This document shows positions 12,466 to 24,190 of a stretch of DNA of 64,000 nucleotides, piece after piece. The stretch comes from Microcebus murinus (Eukaryota; Chordata; Mammalia; Primates; Cheirogaleidae), in assembly GCF_040939455.1 (NCBI RefSeq), contig NC_134106.1, forward strand, positions 37,780,001 to 37,844,000, given 5' to 3'. Under the pieces are notes generated by a model. The model saw only the letters and a list, made by a program, of their open reading frames with translations, was not told where the DNA came from and made no database searches. Within the stretch, counting starts at the first letter, position 1; each line of letters opens with the position of its first letter. The position numbers and the translations under genes were made by a program.

Positions 12466-14384
12466 GGTTAAATTGGATCAGCACCACTAAGATAGCATCA
12501 GTGTTTTATTAATAGCTATTTAAGAAATGATAAAACATTGATACTATCTTAGACAAACAACACCAATTTAAGTGCTCCCAGGAAGTAGAGGGCAATGCCA
12601 CTACACTTAGCATTCCTGAGACCACAGAGTCAGCAATCAACAGTCAGCTCCAGCCACCACCTTCTAAGAAGAACATGGATGAAAAAACAATGGGGCACTA
12701 CCAACAGCTCCTGGCAAGATGGGTGCTATAGAAAGTTCCACAGGCAGCCCAGTGCCAGGCAGGTTTTGCCCTGTTTCCTATAAAGAAAACCCAAAAGTAT
12801 GAACAATTCTTGGTTAACAGAATTGTAAAGGGGGAGAAGGATGAAGGATTATGTTCAGAGACATTTTTAACTTGTGAGTTAAATTCTGTTCCAACCCTCT
12901 TTTTTTTGCCAGGCAAGGCACTAACAGTGATACTCTCCTTATTCCATTTAACTTCACACGCCAGTGTGTATAGAAACATGTGCAAGTATGCTCTGTGAAT
13001 TAGAATGTGTGGGTATAATGAATATATGTATCTATTAATACGTAAAGGTCTAGTTAATTGATGTTGAGATGGCATTCTAATTATTTAAATTCTTTTTCTT
13101 TTAGAATATTATTTAAAAGAGAAAAGTGGAACTTACATAAGAATATTGATATTTCAAAGTTAGGAGGGATTTGGGGGTTGACTGTTACAGTGGATAAAAT
13201 TATTTCTAGCAAATGAACATGAAGTGTGTGCTGTGTCTGCTGCCTTGCGGTAGGTAGAGGGCCATGAGAAGGGAACATGACACACACATCGGAAGGGACC
13301 TCATGCATGAACCAGGAGCTGGGAGGAGGGTGAGGTAGGAAGAGGCTGGTGTCAGGGGAGACGTAAGGGGGAGTTGGAGCCTGACACGTGACACAGAAGG
13401 AAGTGGCGTGTTGGAGACCATGTAGAGACAGCATGTTCCCTAGTTCTGGGCACACCCATGAGGCAGAGGCCCCCTGGCTTGGGGTCACTCTGCTATTTAT
13501 GCTTTTGCTGTCATGCCAAGCAGAGTTGAGGAAGAAGGCAGGGACCAGCAAGGTGGCGACATAAAAGCCAGCCCCAGGCTCCGGCCTGTAAGATGAGAGA
13601 ATTTTCTCAGCGCTGTAGGACAAAGTCACCTACTGATCTGGTCGTCAGATGAAGACAGAAGCAGCGATGGCTGGCTGCTCCACAAGCTGTGTTTGCGACT
13701 GCAGCTGTGTTTACGACCTCCTGGTGGAGAGCCGTGAGAGGTTCTGCTGGCCAGACAGGCCGAGGGCATCCCGAGCATCCGGGCCGCCTGCCCGTCTCGG
13801 TGTGGGGCCACCGCTGCGCCCAGGCCTTGGCGAGGCCTGATTTATACGGCAGCCCAGTGGCCTTGCTTCTCAGACACAGTCTCTCAGCGGGATCTGGGGT
13901 GGCCTGAGAATGTTTCCTTAAGTTCTACCTCCCTCTGCCACTGCAGACACCAGAAATGTGTCCTTCCCCAAATGTCAGCCCCAAGTCTTTCAAATCCAAG
14001 ACCTTGTTTCTAAAGAGATGCTGAAGGGCATGGGAATGCTGCTTTCCCCTGACACCAGCCACGGACATACCTACCCAGTCTTCAAATGCAACTGTCGTGA
14101 TGGAATGTTCCCTAACCCCGGTTGAACCTGTTTCTGTTTCTATCTCATATCAGCAATTAGAGAACTCTGGTGCCCCAAGTGCTGGGAGAGAAACCCCAGG
14201 GAGCCTGGTGATGATCCAGGCTGCCTTGCCCCAGGCCCTGCGTGAATCAGACCTCAACCTTCTCCCTCCTCTCTGCCTCCACTTCCCCAAATGAAAAAAC
14301 CCTCTGGCAGGATAGTAGCCCCTGCCCCTGAACCCAGATCACTTTGCTGGCTCTAGATAAAGTGGCAGTAGGAGAGGTACATTT

Positions 14385-14620
14385 ATTAATTTTTTTTTCT
14401 AGCAGATATCTATCAAGTGCTCAGTATTTGCCAGGCAGAGCACTAGGCTGGGGATAGAATGAGCCCAGCCCTGTCCCTGCCTGCAAGGAACTACAGGTTA
14501 GCTGAAAGGAGGCAGCTCCTCAGTGTAGTAAGTGCTATGATAAGTTAGGAGAGAGTCAAGCCAGCCTTGGGGGGGGGGGGCAAAGAGGGCTTCCTAAAGG
14601 AAGGGCATTTAGGTCGAGGC
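14385..14620 (-). mobile_element. LINE-2 3' end, antisense
   Basis: TTTGCCAGGCAGAGCACTAG, GGGGATAGAATGAGCCCAGC and GGAACTACAGGTTAGCTGAA read as a reversed LINE-2 tail. It contains a 12-G homopolymer at 14569-14580. Confidence 0.7.
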
Positions 14621-15034
14621 AGGGAAATTGAGTAGACACAGGGCAGGAGGTAAGGAGGGGGAAGGGCGTTCCAGACAGAGGGCATCTGCAAAGGTCTCTC
14701 AGAGGAAGTGGGCGAGTCCAGAGAACCCCGTGTTCCTGCAGCACTGGGGAGATGAAGCTGGGGCAGTAGGCAAGGACGGGATCCTGCCGGCCTTAGAAGA
14801 AGGTACGTGTGTCCCGAGAGCAGTGGGGGGCCATGGAGAAATCTCGGTTACTAGAGGAAAGTAGGTGCTCAGGCAGGCCCTGGTGCAGCACTAGTTCATG
14901 ATCTGGAGTACAGAGAAGGATAAGACTCAGACATGACCTTCTAGAAGCTCATCAGTGGCAGATCACATGGACTGTGTTGATTAATAGCCAAGCCGTGAGT
15001 ACCTGCTCACGTGAGTGCTAAGATTTGGTGGCAG

Positions 15035-15215
15035 GGTAGAGACTCACATCTATTGGGTGCTTGCTATGTGCAAGGCAATTGATGTCACACCTGACTCAGC
15101 CCTAAAGGTGGCCTATTGCCACCTGCATTTTACAGATGAAAAAACCAAAGCTCAAGAGGTTAACTTCCCACTGTCATATAAGCAGGAAAGGATCGAACCA
15201 AGATGCGAGGCCAGC
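15035..15215 (-). mobile_element. MIR SINE, antisense
   Basis: TTGCTATGTGCAAGGCAATT, TGCATTTTACAGATGAAAAA and AAAGGATCGAACCAAGATGC follow reversed MIR. Confidence 0.8.
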
Positions 15216-17114
15216 CAGTGATGTTTCTCCTACTCTCTGCAGCCTTCCCTAAGTGTGGGCCACAGGGTGTGGGAAAGGCCTCCCGGGGGTGGGGGTAAGG
15301 TCTGCAGAGTGAGAGTGTTGTTTCGGGTCCTGGCGTCATCTCTGCGGCTGTGCAGAGTGGGCCGCGGGTCTGGCATGTGGGCATTAGGGGAGGCATGTGG
15401 ATGACGGGGGATCAGGATAAACAGGTGTCTCTGAGAGTTTGCCCCTTGGAACCCTGAAGTTAAGCCTTGTGCCTGCTCTGAGGGAGGTAGTAGCTTTTCA
15501 AAGAATAAAGTCAGTGAGTAAAAAATATAATCTGCAGTCCTTTCCAAACCTGAGCATGCTGTGCTGCCTACATGCCGTTAATAGGGGACAGGTTTTCCCA
15601 GACATACTTGCTTTGGAGAACTTCCCAAGCCTCTAATGTTAATAGTCAGGAATTGCACACAGTGGGGATGTTGGTTACTTGAATTGGAAATGGATAACTG
15701 ACACGCACCTAAAATGTCTCCAAGGAAAACAGGGCAGGGGCCAAGTTGTGCAGGGGCATGAGTAAACCAGGTCTGGAGGGCACGAAGAATGGCGTGTTCT
15801 CTCAAATGCCACACATGAGTCTGGGACCCCTGAGAATCCTGGAGCTGAGCTCGGTGGCTCTCCAGGCTAGCCTGCCATGGAGCTAGAGGTCCTCTGGGAA
15901 CAACATCCCTGGTTGTGTTGACTGAGCCTGGGTCCCTGGTACACAAACAGCAAGTTGTAAAACTCAGACATCCTATAGCATCTAGCTTCATTACTGTGCC
16001 CAGTCGGCCTCAGGAAATGGAACTTGTTTCTACAACTGATAGACTCTAATGACCAGTAGGTGAAACACGAACAATTATGTAAACTGGGAGCCAATGCCAG
16101 GGAGTTTATGGGTTTTCCAAGGTCTTTATACGCGTTCTCCCCTTGTTAGCACTAGGTGAGAGGGAGCTGGGAAGGAGGCATCTCTGCCCCTGAGAATACC
16201 ATAGACCTGGGCGTGCCCGTTCTTAGTGGTGGCACTGAGAAGGTTTTCCGACTCTCTTCCTCACCCTGCCGCCACCCCTGCTGCTCCAGTGCTAGTATGG
16301 TCGCCTCCCGAGATGACACTGACAACAGCTGCCTTCCCACCCCAGTCCTTCCCTCTGGCCTCATTTCACCAGCACTCAGGGCCTCTACTCCGTGGCCCTC
16401 CTCAATCAGTGAATCTATCCCTCCTTCGATAGAGATCTTCAGAAGAGACGTCACCACACCCTTTCCCCAGGCACCACCCGCCAGCCTCAAGTGTGCCAAT
16501 GTGCGTCACTGTGGGGATGGTCTTTGTTCCTCTCTCAAGTCCCTCGCCAAGCAGGACCCTCCTTTTCCTCTTGCTCTGTACACACTGGAGAAGGAGAACA
16601 GAGAGTCCTCCTGCCCTGGGCAGTCCTCCTGGCAGAGATGACCACTCCTGAGCTGTCCCATCTCAAGGGGCAACACAGGTGTCCTTCAGCTGCAGGTTGT
16701 TATTTCTGCAAATCCCTTGGGTTTTCTGTGTCTCCCTTCTGTCCCCTTTCCAAGGTCTTTGAGACCTACTGAACTGTACAGCTCAAGCTCAGAGAGAAAA
16801 CACCAAGCAGGACTGGTGGTGCAAAAAGATGGTAAAAATTAGTTTGCCCCTGTTCTGTGCCATTTGAAATTTTGATCTCAATCTGGGGCCATTTGAAAAC
16901 AGACCCCTTGTGCAGCCCACTTGGCTCACCTTCCCCACTCTCTCCCCAACCCACAACCCTCTCCCCCCGTGCCTGCCCACTAGAAGGTCTTTCTGGCTTT
17001 ATTTTAGCCTAGGGGCTTCAGCTAAATGTCTCCTGGTTGAACTTCACCCTTGCTGTGTCTTCCCATTTCCCCACTGTTCAGATTTCCAGACCTTCCACAC
17101 TGTGGAAGGCACCA

Positions 17115-17290
17115 TGCTGAGGCCCGATTTGCGTTCCGGCTCTGCCCTTACCTAGTTGTGTGACCGAGCAAATCACCAAACCTCTTTGAGTCGCAGCTTC
17201 CTCATCTGTAAAATCAGGACTATCACAACTGCAAGTGCAAGATAGATGAGCAAGTGAATGTGGAGATGCTTTGTAAACTGTAAACCCACA
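17115..17290 (+). mobile_element. MIR SINE, sense
   Basis: CTTACCTAGTTGTGTGACCG, CTCATCTGTAAAATCAGGAC and GCTTTGTAAACTGTAAAC are MIR landmarks. Confidence 0.8.
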
Positions 17291-17859
17291 CTTCCTAACT
17301 CGCGTTCCATAGAATTGTGCTCTCAGCAGAGGTTTTAATAAACTACTCAGGAAAAAAGAAAAAGAAAAGTTTATGTCAAGTTTGAGGAAGACTAGCCTAA
17401 ACAAAGAGAATCAGGTTTTCTTACTCTAGAATTTCTCAGAGACTTTAATTTGCCAGTGTGCATGGCCAATTTCCAAGAGCGGAGTACAAAATATAGCTTT
17501 GTCTCCAAACCACTTTCTTCATGGACTATTTATTAACATCTTTTAGATGACTGGTTTCCATAGGGTACAGCATATATTAATATTATTTCTCCTACAAATA
17601 ACAATGCTAATGCTTCCACAAGATTTATTCTACTATCCAGGTCACTAATCCTGGGTAATACCAGTTAATCAGTGTCTGAAAGAGTATTGCTGGAGTGTCT
17701 TCAATCTGCTTGGCATTGTGCTCTGTACTGGGGGAGAGGGGACCCACAGTCGAAGGCCTCTGCCATTGGACTCCAGCCTGGCCTCCCAACACCCCCACGC
17801 TGGACTCTGCCCAGGAGCTTGGCCAACCCATTGTCCTACGTTTACATCTTCTGTGCTCC

Positions 17860-18100
17860 TGCCCCCTGCCTTTGTTCTGTCTTTCTTCCTGCCAAGCTGC
17901 CTTCCTCCCGTCTCTACCTACGCAATTGTGACCCATTCTTCAAGCCTTAGCCCAAGCCCTGACTTCTCCATGGAAGTTTTTCTAACTAATGCAGTGTGTT
18001 CTAGACAGGAATACTGACTCCCCAACTCGACACTAAGCCCCTAATGGCAGAGAGCATAATTTATACTTTCTGATTTTCTCCCCATTCTAGGATTTATTTG
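17860..18100 (+). mobile_element. LINE-2 fragment, sense
   Basis: CCCATTCTTCAAGCCTTAGC and CCCCTAATGGCAGAGAGCAT follow the LINE-2 3' ORF end and UTR order. It is diverged. Confidence 0.6.
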
Positions 18101-18224
18101 TGGGTTGATTGATTTATGCCCTCTAACCCCCCAGAAACCATAAGCCACACAGTTGAACTTGGGAACTTGAACCTCTAACTGGGTGTATGTCCTTCTGAGC
18201 TGGGGAATCAGTAGTGAAATTACT

Positions 18225-18470
18225 CACTTCATTCAATAGACACTTATTGAAGGGGAACTGATGGGAAACCAGGGTTAAGTAAGACAAGGTCCCCACCGTT
18301 AAGGAGCTCTTGGTCTAGGCAAGAGCATAAACACATCATTGCAAGTCAGTGTGTTGAGTGAAATAATAGAAAAAATGTGAGAGCACAAAATACAGTTCCT
18401 GGTGAGAGCAGGTGGGGGTTGAGGCCAACTTCCCAGAAGATGGTCCTGCCCTACTCCCCATCTTTCTACT
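18225..18470 (-). mobile_element. LINE-2 3' end, antisense
   Basis: TTCATTCAATAGACACTTAT followed by AAGGTCCCCACCGTTAAGGA is a reversed LINE-2 tail, close to the PRKCE terminal exon. Confidence 0.65.
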
Positions 18471-18605
18471 TGTAGAGAGCACCCCATATGAAGCAGACAT
18501 GGCAAGGTTATGGGGGTCCACCTCTAGGGGAGAAAGACCACTAGGGACACTGTGGGAAGAGGATTCAAGTTTGTTCCCTGGGTCACAGGGAGGGGGTCTC
18601 ATTGA

Positions 18606-19157
<552 letters not shown>

Positions 19158-20582
19158 AGCCGCTCCGGGTGGCGCTTGCTGACGCTGCAGAAGGGGTGCC
19201 GAGAACATTCCTGTGTTCCAGAGGCCCAGAAAGTCTCGAACTGCTCCTCCTCCCTGGAGCCCAGTCCCACTTCCACTCTCTATTTATTACATTCCCTCAC
19301 CCCAGGCCACCTCTTCCCTCGCCCACCTGGTGACCAGAAGGCGCTCTTGGTTCTTGTCTCACCAGTAACACAGCAGTTAGCTGCACGCGCTGCCGTGTTT
19401 GGACCGTTGGCAAGCCTGGTTCCACTCCGCGGGGGTTCCTGGCAGTGCCACAGCTTCAGTTCTTGTACCACAAGGAAAAAAAAGAAAGCAACCAAGAAGA
19501 CTCTGGCTCTGCCGTGGGACATAGAATCGTGACACCCCCCCACCCCCCCGCTTGTCATCCCTCCTGCGCCCTGGCTTGCCACCCTGCCCTTCCGTCTAGA
19601 AGAGACGGGTGCTGCTGCTGTGGGGGTCGGCACCCTCGGGCACGCCCTGCGAGGGAGGGAGACCGAGACACACGGTGGGCTAGCTGCTGGTTTGTTCTAG
19701 AGTGGCTGACTCTTGCCTGCTTTGGTTTTAGCAGTTGAGCATGCCGAAGTCATGTAAGTTTGTATCTTGTGGGGAAAAAAATATCACTCTTTGTGGAACA
19801 AGAAATTTGATTTTGAACTCTATTCACATTTGAAAAATAGATTCTCAGATTTGCTTTCTAATTGGCCATAAGATATCAATTCCAATCTGAATACAGGTAG
19901 ATATTAAAGGGCTACTATACAGTGAGAAACCAGTTGTTCAGGGTTTATGCTATCAGTGCTTTCGTGGCACGTGGGGGCTGTGTGCATTGAGAGAAGAGGA
20001 AACAAGCAGTAATCCCCATTATTAAAGTTCTCTCGGAACACCAAGGCCACACGGCAATGGCCGAGACCCTGGGGTTCTAGCAAAACTTGGCTCCCAAATT
20101 CTCTAAGTTCCTAGCATAAACGCTATTTATTTTCTGCAGCGGTGTGTTATTTTTTGTGTACTTCTACAAAATGGTAGTACTACTGTGTCGTGGTTTTTAC
20201 AGATTAAACATGTAAAGTTATGTATGAAATATCTGCTTTTGGAATAAGCAGAATGAGGCTACACATGGGTTATGCAAAGGGTATCAGGAGACTGCAAAGC
20301 AACTCCTTTGAAAACTGACAATGTGCAAGATATACTCAGAGGTTTGTTTTTGTGTGACATGCAATGACAACTCATGTGGACACTATTTAACAGCTGTGAT
20401 GTTATCTCCTGTAGATATGCTAACAGTGTTACATTCTTTCATTTCCAAGGGTTCTCTGTGGCTTTGTGTATATGTTTCCGGAGGTCATTTGATTACCTAT
20501 TTCACTGAACTGATTTAGCAGGGAATGGAATCCATTCCAACTATTGCACGTGGATTTCCCAGCTGCCCCTAAATATATATAC

Positions 20583-20638
20583 TTGTGAGTGGCAAAGTGG
20601 CACTAATGAAGCTTTTTGCCTTTTGTACATTTGAGATT
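20583..20638 (+). repeat. 56-bp direct repeat, copy 1 (inside the PRKCE 3'UTR)
   Basis: This segment matches 22304-22359 at 53 of 56 positions with no gaps, and 47 of 48 from 20591 onward. It contains a short inverted repeat, GGCAAA at 20591-20596 and TTTGCC at 20615-20620. Similarity stops abruptly at both ends. Confidence 0.93.
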
Positions 20639-20640
20639 TT

Positions 20641-20648
20641 TGTATATA
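20641..20648 (+). promoter_or_regulatory. Pumilio-type response element in the PRKCE 3'UTR
   Basis: TGTATATA matches the TGTANATA consensus bound by PUM1/PUM2. It lies three bases after the 56-base segment that is repeated downstream of the gene. Confidence 0.4.
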
Positions 20649-21792
20649 GTGTTTGCTGCAAGGCCTGTGGAATTAATTCATTGAATATAGAGGTATCAAC
20701 TGCTGCATGTTCAGGCATATTATAAAAACTTTAGTCTATGAAAGAATAATTATAATAATGTCTAGGTGCAATACTCTGTAAGCGTATTGGTTCAAGTTAC
20801 CAAGAGATAGGTGTGTTCCTTTTGGGGGGAGGAGGGGGAGGGGGTTCTTTGTATTGTTTATTTCATTTTGGTTTATTTTAAAAGATGTAAACATATATTA
20901 AGCTATATTAAATCTCACATATACTTCTCCTATGCTCTATTATTGCCTGATAGACATGAGGAGAAAAAGGAATGTTTGTGATGGTAGTTTCAAAGCTTGG
21001 ACAGTGATGATCTCGAGCCCATGGAGAGTTCGTGTCCGTATTTGCATCTGGCTGGTCATAGCCTTTGTTACTAATGATGACATTCAGTTCTCTTTTGTTT
21101 TTATTTTTTAAAAACTCAGGTGTAATTATTATCTGTTCTTATGATAACTGCAAATATTAAATATTATGCTACATCAATTCATGTGTTTGGCATACCAGTG
21201 AAGTGATGACGAACATTAGATTAATTTAATTTATCTTCGGTAACTTGACATGCTGGGGAGAGACTTCTTCTGGAGTTGAGTACAAGCACAGAAACATCTT
21301 CACGGTGGCATCATCTCATTTTTTTAGGAAGACATGACAATACTGCCCATCATACTTACGTGTAACTACTGCTTTATCTTTCTTCTGCTTCTGTCACCAT
21401 TATGAACTCTGGATGACCAAGCAAGTTCTAAGTGCAATGCCAAATGGCCTTGGCCCAGGGCTTGGTAGTGTTTGCATGGCAGCGGGGATTGGGCCCTTCC
21501 TACAGGACAACTGGCAATTTTGCTGGGAAGTCAAATACTACATTCCACCCGGCAGCTAGGCAGGCAGCCAGCCAGATCCAGAGTCCCCCTTGCACACCCA
21601 AAGCCAGGCTGGCTGGGATGCCTCTGGCTGATGAAATTCTCAGGCAGGCAAATTTAAATCCAGCATAGGTCTGTAGAAAAAGACTAGTGTGTTCCTCGAG
21701 TAATCATTGTTTCATTTTCATTTTCACAAGAGTTTAGAAGCAGACACACTGTTACACTTCTGCCAGTTTTCTACTCTTTCCAACACCCACCC

Positions 21793-21795
<3 letters not shown>

Positions 21796-21839
<44 letters not shown>

Positions 21840-21857
21840 TCTCTCTTTCTCTCTCTC
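21796..21857 (+). repeat. (CT)n microsatellite in the PRKCE 3'UTR
   Basis: About 19 uninterrupted CT units are followed by a CCCT/TTCT-interrupted continuation of the same pyrimidine tract. In the mRNA this is a long CU tract, of the kind bound by polypyrimidine-tract binding proteins. Confidence 0.95.
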
Positions 21858-22245
21858 AAAATAAAAAGAGTGCAAAAAAATGCCAAAAAAATATATGAAG
21901 GATTGTTGTTCTCCTGTGTTCTCTCAGTATGGACCTTGTGAAGTGGAAACATAATTTTTTTCCTCCAAAGGTGAAAAAAAAATGCATTCTTGCTTTAAAA
22001 ATAAAAAAAGGAAGTCTAAAAAAATTACCTCTTTTTAAATTATGTGCAAAATAATTCTGGCTATAAAGTATATTCAATTTTAGGGATTTTTTTTTTTTGT
22101 ATTGTGATGCTTTATTTGTATATTTTTTTCCTTTCTGGATGTAATTTTAATCTCTTGCCATTCATTAGTGTTATTTCGTTGTAAACATTATTGTGCCAAA
22201 TGTACTGTATTCAAAAGGATGTGAATGTGTATTGTTTCAGAACCT

Positions 22246-22251
22246 AATAAA
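22246..22251 (+). promoter_or_regulatory. PRKCE: Main poly(A) signal AATAAA of PRKCE
   Basis: The canonical hexamer lies about 3.1 kb past the stop codon, and cleavage is expected at roughly 22262-22281. Repeat-free 3'UTR-like sequence ends at this point and the DNA beyond it has a different base composition. Confidence 0.85.
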
Positions 22252-22303
22252 TACAATGACATTAAGTCTTATTTCTCAGTCCCAATAAGGATTTTTATCT
22301 GCT

Positions 22304-22359
22304 TTGCGAGAGGCAAAGTGGCACTAATGAAGCTTTTTGCCTTTTGTACATTAGAGATT
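22304..22359 (+). repeat. 56-bp direct repeat, copy 2 (just past the PRKCE poly(A) signal)
   Basis: This is the second copy of the 3'UTR segment 20583-20638, offset by 1721 bases. It starts about 50 bases after the AATAAA, so it should lie outside the mature mRNA. The inverted repeat GGCAAA/TTTGCC is preserved. Confidence 0.93.
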
Positions 22360-23329
22360 CCAAAATTTCAAAACCTGGATGTGTTCTAGCTTCTTCCTCT
22401 GAAGATGCACAGAGGCTGCCAATGACCATGTCTGCCTACTCCCCTGACCCACCCCTGCCCGCCTCTCCGCTGCTGGTGCTGCCAGACAGGATACTGGGGA
22501 CTTGTACACATCAGACATGGCTCTCCACGGACATGGCCTGTCTGTCTTGGGGTGCTGGGGGATGGCCGAGAAAGCAGAGGGCACTTGTATTTTTATCTTT
22601 CCAGAGAGGCAAATGCTGGACCTCCTTGCAACCAACACCCATTCAAGCCTTTTTGGGACTCAGTTTCTTGCCTGGTGCTCAGAACTTCAGGAATTAGGGG
22701 CCAGGAAGCTCCTCCTAGCCTGGGAGCTCCTTGCAGGCTGGCCTGGAACTGGGCTGGCCAGCGGGGCTCCATGCTTGGCTGGGGCCCACCTCCCCTGCTC
22801 AGCTGATGTCTGTGGCCATCCTGGTGACCCCTGGGCTCTCCACGTTCCTCTTGCACTCTGGGGCTCCTTTTCTGTCATTCCACTCCTGCTGCCCTGGTTT
22901 TGCAAGGTGGTGCAAGAGAGCTTTCTCCAACACAGATTTTTCAAGAATGTTTGAAACTCAGAAGTACACCAGAAATTTCAGTTGACCAAAACTCCTCGTT
23001 CCCTAAAATTATGGAAATGATTGCAGCTTTACTATTTATCATCCTAAGGTAAAGGGATGGCCTAACTTGTCACTCTTTCAGCCCACAAAGTCACTTCTTC
23101 TTAAATCCTCCAAGGCTTTGGTATATCATCCAGAAAGGCCTCTCCCCGCACCATGTTCCCCCATCAGCAACATGGACTGCCTCTCTGGAGACGTAAGCAT
23201 GAATTTCCACATCCGCCCCAAGAAAGTTATGTTTATCACACATTTTTCTCTCCAGTTCGGGCAGCTCTTTCTAGATAAGTGATCACCCAAGGAGAAGCAA
23301 GTTTCCTACCAGCTTGTCTGTCTTTTCCT

Positions 23330-23700
23330 GAATTTAAACAAAAATTAGAAGAAACATTAAACTCATAGAAGTAAAGGATAGAACGGTGGTTGCCAGGGGC
23401 TGAGATTGGGGAGATGTTGGTCATGGGGTACAGAGTTCCAGTTAGGCCAAGTCCTGGAGATCAGTTGTACAGCATGGTGACTATGGTTAATAATGCACTG
23501 TGGATTTATTTGAAAATTGCTGAGAGAGAAGAGCTTAAATGTTCTCACCACAAAAAATAAGTATGTGAGGTGATGGACATGTCAGTTAGCTTGATTTATT
23601 TCACTATATGTGTGTGTGTATATATCAAAACATTTTGTACACCATAAATGTATATAATTTTTCTTTGTCAGTTATAACTGAATAAAGCTAAAAAAAATCA
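23330..23700 (+). mobile_element. LINE-1 3' end, sense
   Basis: GTGGTTGCCAGGGGCTGAGA, GACTATGGTTAATAATGCAC and CTGAATAAAGCTAAAAAAAA are the L1 3'UTR with its own poly(A) signal. Confidence 0.88.
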
Positions 23701-23999
23701 GGAGAACAAAAGCCGTTCTAGGCAGGTCAGAAGACATCCGCAAGCATGTCACTGAATGAGATATGCCCAGTCTTTTCTCCCCTTGCCCAGTGCCCTGGCA
23801 GAGAAGAGCCCCAAAGTCCTGGAGGCGAGGGAACTCATCCTGTCAAATTTTTGTGCTCCTCAAACCCCACTGAAGCTGTGAGAAAGGTCAGTTGCTTCAG
23901 TATCCCTGCTGTGGAAGAGGACTTCCACTGCTCTCTATCCACCTTCAACGATACTCTTGGAGAGAAAGCCAGGCGCTTTCTACCCTGTAAAACGAGTAC

Positions 24000-24190
24000 A
24001 TGAATTGCGAAGCATGCACTCAATGCAACACTGTATAGCCATGAGAGTAAATGGGTGGCAGCTACATGCAACAACACAGGCGAATCTCGCAACGCGATGC
24101 TGCGTGAAAGAAACCAGGCAGAGAGGAGTGCACACTGCATGATTCCCTTCATAGGAAGTGTGATGTGTGCTGCTGGAAGTCAGGCTAGCG
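24000..24190 (+). mobile_element. LINE-1 3' fragment, sense
   Basis: ATGCAACAACACAGGCGAAT, CGTGAAAGAAACCAGGCAGA and CTGCATGATTCCCTTCATAG follow the L1 ORF2-end/3'UTR order. Confidence 0.8.

Larger units (their letters stand above)
12466..17114 (+). other. PRKCE intron sequence outside listed repeats
   Basis: Mostly unique-looking intron. A small CpG-richer patch lies at about 13750-13850, too short for a CpG island. No coding exon is recognised; the 182-codon minus-strand frame at 13081-13629 has no identifiable domain. Confidence 0.6.
20203..21161 (+). promoter_or_regulatory. PRKCE: Possible alternative poly(A) signals in the PRKCE 3'UTR
   Basis: ATTAAA hexamers occur at 20203-20208, 20907-20912 and 21156-21161. 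Use of any of them would shorten the 3'UTR by 1-2 kb and remove the CT tract. The sequence is very A/T-rich, so chance occurrences are likely. Confidence 0.3.
19158..22270 (+). other. PRKCE: PRKCE 3' untranslated region
   Basis: About 3.1 kb of A/T-rich sequence follows the stop codon, with a GC-richer first 500 bases. It contains no Alu or LINE insertions, in contrast to the repeat-dense DNA on both sides, as expected for a constrained 3'UTR. It runs to a canonical poly(A) signal at 22246. Visible elements include TGTATATA (Pumilio-type) at 20641-20648, a G-rich run at 20824-20844, a CT microsatellite at 21796-21857 and several ATTTA-containing stretches. The exact 3' end is inferred from the poly(A) signal. 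Confidence 0.88.

Noticed and set aside
13081..13629. 182-codon open frame on the minus strand
   Set aside because: There is no domain and no conserved-looking composition. It is antisense to PRKCE intron sequence and probably reflects chance.
13750..13850. Possible CpG island or promoter
   Set aside because: The CpG-rich patch is only about 100 bases, with no TATA, initiator or exon following it.
22304..22359. Possible microRNA hairpin in the duplicated segment
   Set aside because: The inverted repeat has only 6-bp arms with an 18-nt loop, far short of a pri-miRNA stem.
22502..22954. 150-codon open frame just downstream of PRKCE
   Set aside because: It overlaps other open frames on both strands in GC-rich DNA and has no domain or gene signals.
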